This document shows, one piece after another, positions 62,299 to 64,000 of a stretch of DNA of 64,000 bases. A model generated the notes under the pieces. The model made no database searches and was not told the DNA's origin. It saw only the letters and a program-made list of their open reading frames with translations. Made by a program: the position numbers and the translations under genes. Within the stretch, counting starts at the first letter, position 1; the number at the start of each line of letters is the position of its first letter. This stretch comes from Terribacillus halophilus (GTDB taxonomy: Bacteria; Bacillota; Bacilli; Bacillales; Amphibacillaceae). The stretch covers positions 393,703-457,702 of the forward strand of contig NZ_LT727828.1 of NCBI RefSeq assembly GCF_900162685.1, in the 5' to 3' direction.

Positions 62299-62983
62299 TA
62301 TGGTACTCGGCGGGATTGTCATCCCTTGGGAGCTCATGCAGCAGTCATTCTGGCCGATACTGATTGAGGGGATCAAGGTAACGATCCCCTTGACCCTTAT
62401 TTCATTCTTTATTGGTATTATTATTGCACTTATTACAGCATTAGTAAGAATCTCGAACATTAAGCCATTAAGGTGGATTTTTAATATCTATGTGTCAGCT
62501 ATTCGAGGTACTCCGCTGCTCGTGCAGTTATTCATTATCTTTTATTTGCTGCCAGAATTAAATGTAACACTTGATCCGTATCCGACAGCAATTATTGCTT
62601 TTTCTCTAAACGTCGGCGCATATGCATCAGAAATTATCCGAGCATCCATCCTTTCCGTACCAAAAGGACAGTGGGAAGCAGGCTATACAATCGGGATGTC
62701 TTACCGGAAAACGTTATTCCGTGTCATATTGCCGCAGGCGTTACGTGTCTCGGTCCCGCCATTGTCCAATAGCTTTATCGGCCTAGTGAAGGAAACATCG
62801 TTAGCATCACAAATTCTCGTAACCGAGCTGTTTCGTAAATCACAACAGATTGGTGCGACAAACTTAGATCAGATTGTTTATATTTATATTTTGGCTGCCT
62901 TCATTTATTGGATTATCTGCTTCATTCTATCACTGGCACAGCATCAGCTTGAACGCAGATTAAACCGCTACACAGTAAGGTGA
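62285..62983 (+). CDS. tcyB: Cystine ABC transporter, permease
   Basis: A 232-residue HisM-type permease with about five membrane segments. [20 protein letters not shown] and the ATPase-contact loop [20 protein letters not shown] are clear. The start overlaps tcyA by 14 bases at ATG 62285; ATG 62300 just after the tcyA stop is an alternative, and neither has a strong ribosome-binding site, so translation is probably coupled. Confidence 0.91.
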   Translation: MLTSNMVLGGIVIPWELMQQSFWPILIEGIKVTIPLTLISFFIGIIIALITALVRISNIKPLRWIFNIYVSAIRGTPLLVQLFIIFYLLPELNVTLDPYPTAIIAFSLNVGAYASEIIRASILSVPKGQWEAGYTIGMSYRKTLFRVILPQALRVSVPPLSNSFIGLVKETSLASQILVTELFRKSQQIGATNLDQIVYIYILAAFIYWIICFILSLAQHQLERRLNRYTVR

Positions 62984-62995
62984 GGAGGGTTAGCT

Positions 62996-63742
62996 ATGTT
63001 TGCGGTAAAAGGTCTAAAGAAAACATTCGGAAATAATACCGTACTAAAATCCATTGATATGCAAGTGGATAAAGGGAAAGTCATCGCCATACTTGGGCCA
63101 TCTGGATCGGGAAAAACAACATTGTTACGCTGCCTAAATGCGCTGGAGATTCCAGATGAAGGCATCGTCGGTTTTGATGATCATAAAGTAGATTTCAGTC
63201 AAAAGGTGAAACAGCAAGAGCTGATTCAGCTTCGCCGTAAATCTGGAATGGTTTTTCAATCGTACAATCTGTTTCCGCATCGTACAGTACTGGAGAACAT
63301 TATGGAAGGACCGGTACAAGTACAAAAACGAGACAAAAAGATAGTCAGAGAAGAAGCGATCGAACTGCTTGATAAAGTAGGGCTGAAGGATAAAAAAGAT
63401 TTGTATCCGTACCAGCTTTCAGGAGGACAGCAGCAGCGTGTCGGTATTGCCCGAGCGCTCGCTATTAAGCCTGAACTCATGCTTTTTGATGAACCAACAT
63501 CTGCACTTGATCCCGAATTAATCGGAGAAGTACTGCGTGTTATGCGAGATCTGGCTGATGAAGGCTGGACGATGGTTGTTGTTACCCATGAGATTAAATT
63601 CGCACAGGAAATTGCCGATGAGGTTATCTTTATCGACGGTGGTGTCATTGTGGAGCAAGGAGTACCAACTGAAGTGCTCTCCAATCCGAAAGAAGAACGC
63701 ACCCAGCGCTTCCTGCACCGTATATTGAATCCGACAGACTAA
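62996..63742 (+). CDS. tcyC: Cystine ABC transporter, ATPase
   Basis: A 248-residue ABC ATPase. Walker A is GPSGSGKTT (G34 on), the Q-loop [10 protein letters not shown], the signature [16 protein letters not shown] and Walker [31 protein letters not shown] precedes the ATG. It completes tcyABC and is followed by a strong terminator. Confidence 0.94.
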   Translation: MFAVKGLKKTFGNNTVLKSIDMQVDKGKVIAILGPSGSGKTTLLRCLNALEIPDEGIVGFDDHKVDFSQKVKQQELIQLRRKSGMVFQSYNLFPHRTVLENIMEGPVQVQKRDKKIVREEAIELLDKVGLKDKKDLYPYQLSGGQQQRVGIARALAIKPELMLFDEPTSALDPELIGEVLRVMRDLADEGWTMVVVTHEIKFAQEIADEVIFIDGGVIVEQGVPTEVLSNPKEERTQRFLHRILNPTD

Positions 63743-63744
63743 AT

Positions 63745-63799
63745 AAAAACCGAACTTATGTAGATTCTTAATGAGGGTTTACATAAGTTCGGTTTTTTT
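63745..63799 (+). terminator. Terminator of tcyABC
   Basis: AAAACCGAACTTATGTA and TACATAAGTTCGGTTTT pair perfectly over 17 bp around a 17-base loop, followed by TTT. Its arms resemble the terminator at 4118-4169. Confidence 0.9.
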
Positions 63800-63906
63800 G
63801 TGAATCTTATTACGAATACTTTACTGCATTAACAGTCGAAAATTCTTTCGTGCGTTAGGAATCAATTAACTAAGAAAACGCATATTAAAGCAAATTGATT
63901 GAAAAA

Positions 63907-63921
63907 GGTAACTTAGTTACC
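63907..63921 (+). promoter_or_regulatory. Palindrome upstream of the last gene
   Basis: GGTAAC and GTTACC flank TTA, a perfect 15-base palindrome about 45 bases before the SDR start. The GTAACTnAGTTAC type is common for MarR/HxlR regulators. Confidence 0.5.
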
Positions 63922-63964
63922 GATAATAAGTATGAAGGTACATATTCTGAAAGGGGATCTGAAC

Positions 63965-64000
63965 ATGGAATTCAACAACAAAGTCGTACTTATAACTGGG
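63965..64000 (+). CDS. Short-chain dehydrogenase, 5' end only
   Basis: Twelve codons are present before the window ends: MEFNNKVVLITG, the usual start of an SDR up to the first Gly of the cofactor loop. GAAAGGGGATCTGAAC precedes the ATG. A palindromic operator-like site lies upstream. Confidence 0.75.
   Translation, partial: MEFNNKVVLITG

Overview
The window comes from a low-GC Gram-positive bacterium of the Bacillaceae. The evidence is strong AGGAGG-type ribosome-binding sites, frequent GTG and TTG starts, CcpA (cre) boxes, a LicT-type antitermination leader, a SAM-I riboswitch, sporulation-type promoter elements, and many genes whose closest recalled relatives are Bacillus subtilis proteins (Ycb, Yko, Tcy, Pot, BglP/BglH). 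The genus cannot be fixed from the sequence; a moderately halotolerant relative such as Terribacillus or Oceanobacillus would fit. I see no tRNA, rRNA, CRISPR array, prophage or intact insertion sequence.

Layout. 0.1-2.6 kb: SAM riboswitch followed by mmuP-mmuM (S-methylmethionine uptake and use). 2.7-4.1 kb: a stress-type short-chain dehydrogenase and a small hypothetical. 4.4-10.6 kb: D-glucarate operon kdgD-ycbD-gudP-gudD and its FadR/GntR-type regulator ycbG. Its galactarate partner garD lies alone at 57.9-59.5 kb but carries a near-identical palindromic operator and a cre box. 10.9-13.6 kb: an unannotated 38-residue peptide gene, a CynX-type transporter, an esterase and a frameshifted DUF2642 gene. 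13.6-17.3 kb: beta-glucoside PTS (bglP-bglH) behind a cre-overlapped promoter and a RAT/terminator switch. 17.3-21.1 kb: potABCD polyamine importer (minus strand).

21.2-33.5 kb is the most distinctive region. It holds a Cys-rich copper-storage protein, two spore-surface-like proteins, several glycosyltransferases, a three-gene route to a UDP-N-acetyl-L-6-deoxyhexosamine (2-epimerase, 4,6-dehydratase/5-epimerase, RmlD-like reductase), two further sugar-nucleotide SDR enzymes, a DUF1796 protein and a Pro/Ala/Thr-rich protein. Five of its transcription units are preceded by CATAnnnTA-like -10 elements typical of the mother-cell sigma factors E and K. I infer a spore-surface (crust or exosporium) glycosylation island.

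33.6-45.8 kb: an amphipathic helical protein, an isolated eukaryotic-type HisA, a membrane glycosyltransferase, msrA, a GNAT enzyme, a HAD phosphatase plus aldose-1-epimerase pair, nupC, a catechol-2,3-dioxygenase-like gene with an apparently non-canonical start under a perfect palindromic operator, and a sodium/solute symporter. 45.9-51.1 kb: a ykoS-ykoT-like polyprenol glycosylation pair and a GGDEF/EAL protein like B. subtilis YkoW. 51.2-57.9 kb: purT, DUF4396, transporters, a PAS-chemoreceptor signalling protein and azlCD. 59.6-61.1 kb: a drug-efflux MFS coupled to a 50-residue upstream peptide. 61.5-63.7 kb: tcyABC cystine importer. The window ends in the first codons of another short-chain dehydrogenase.
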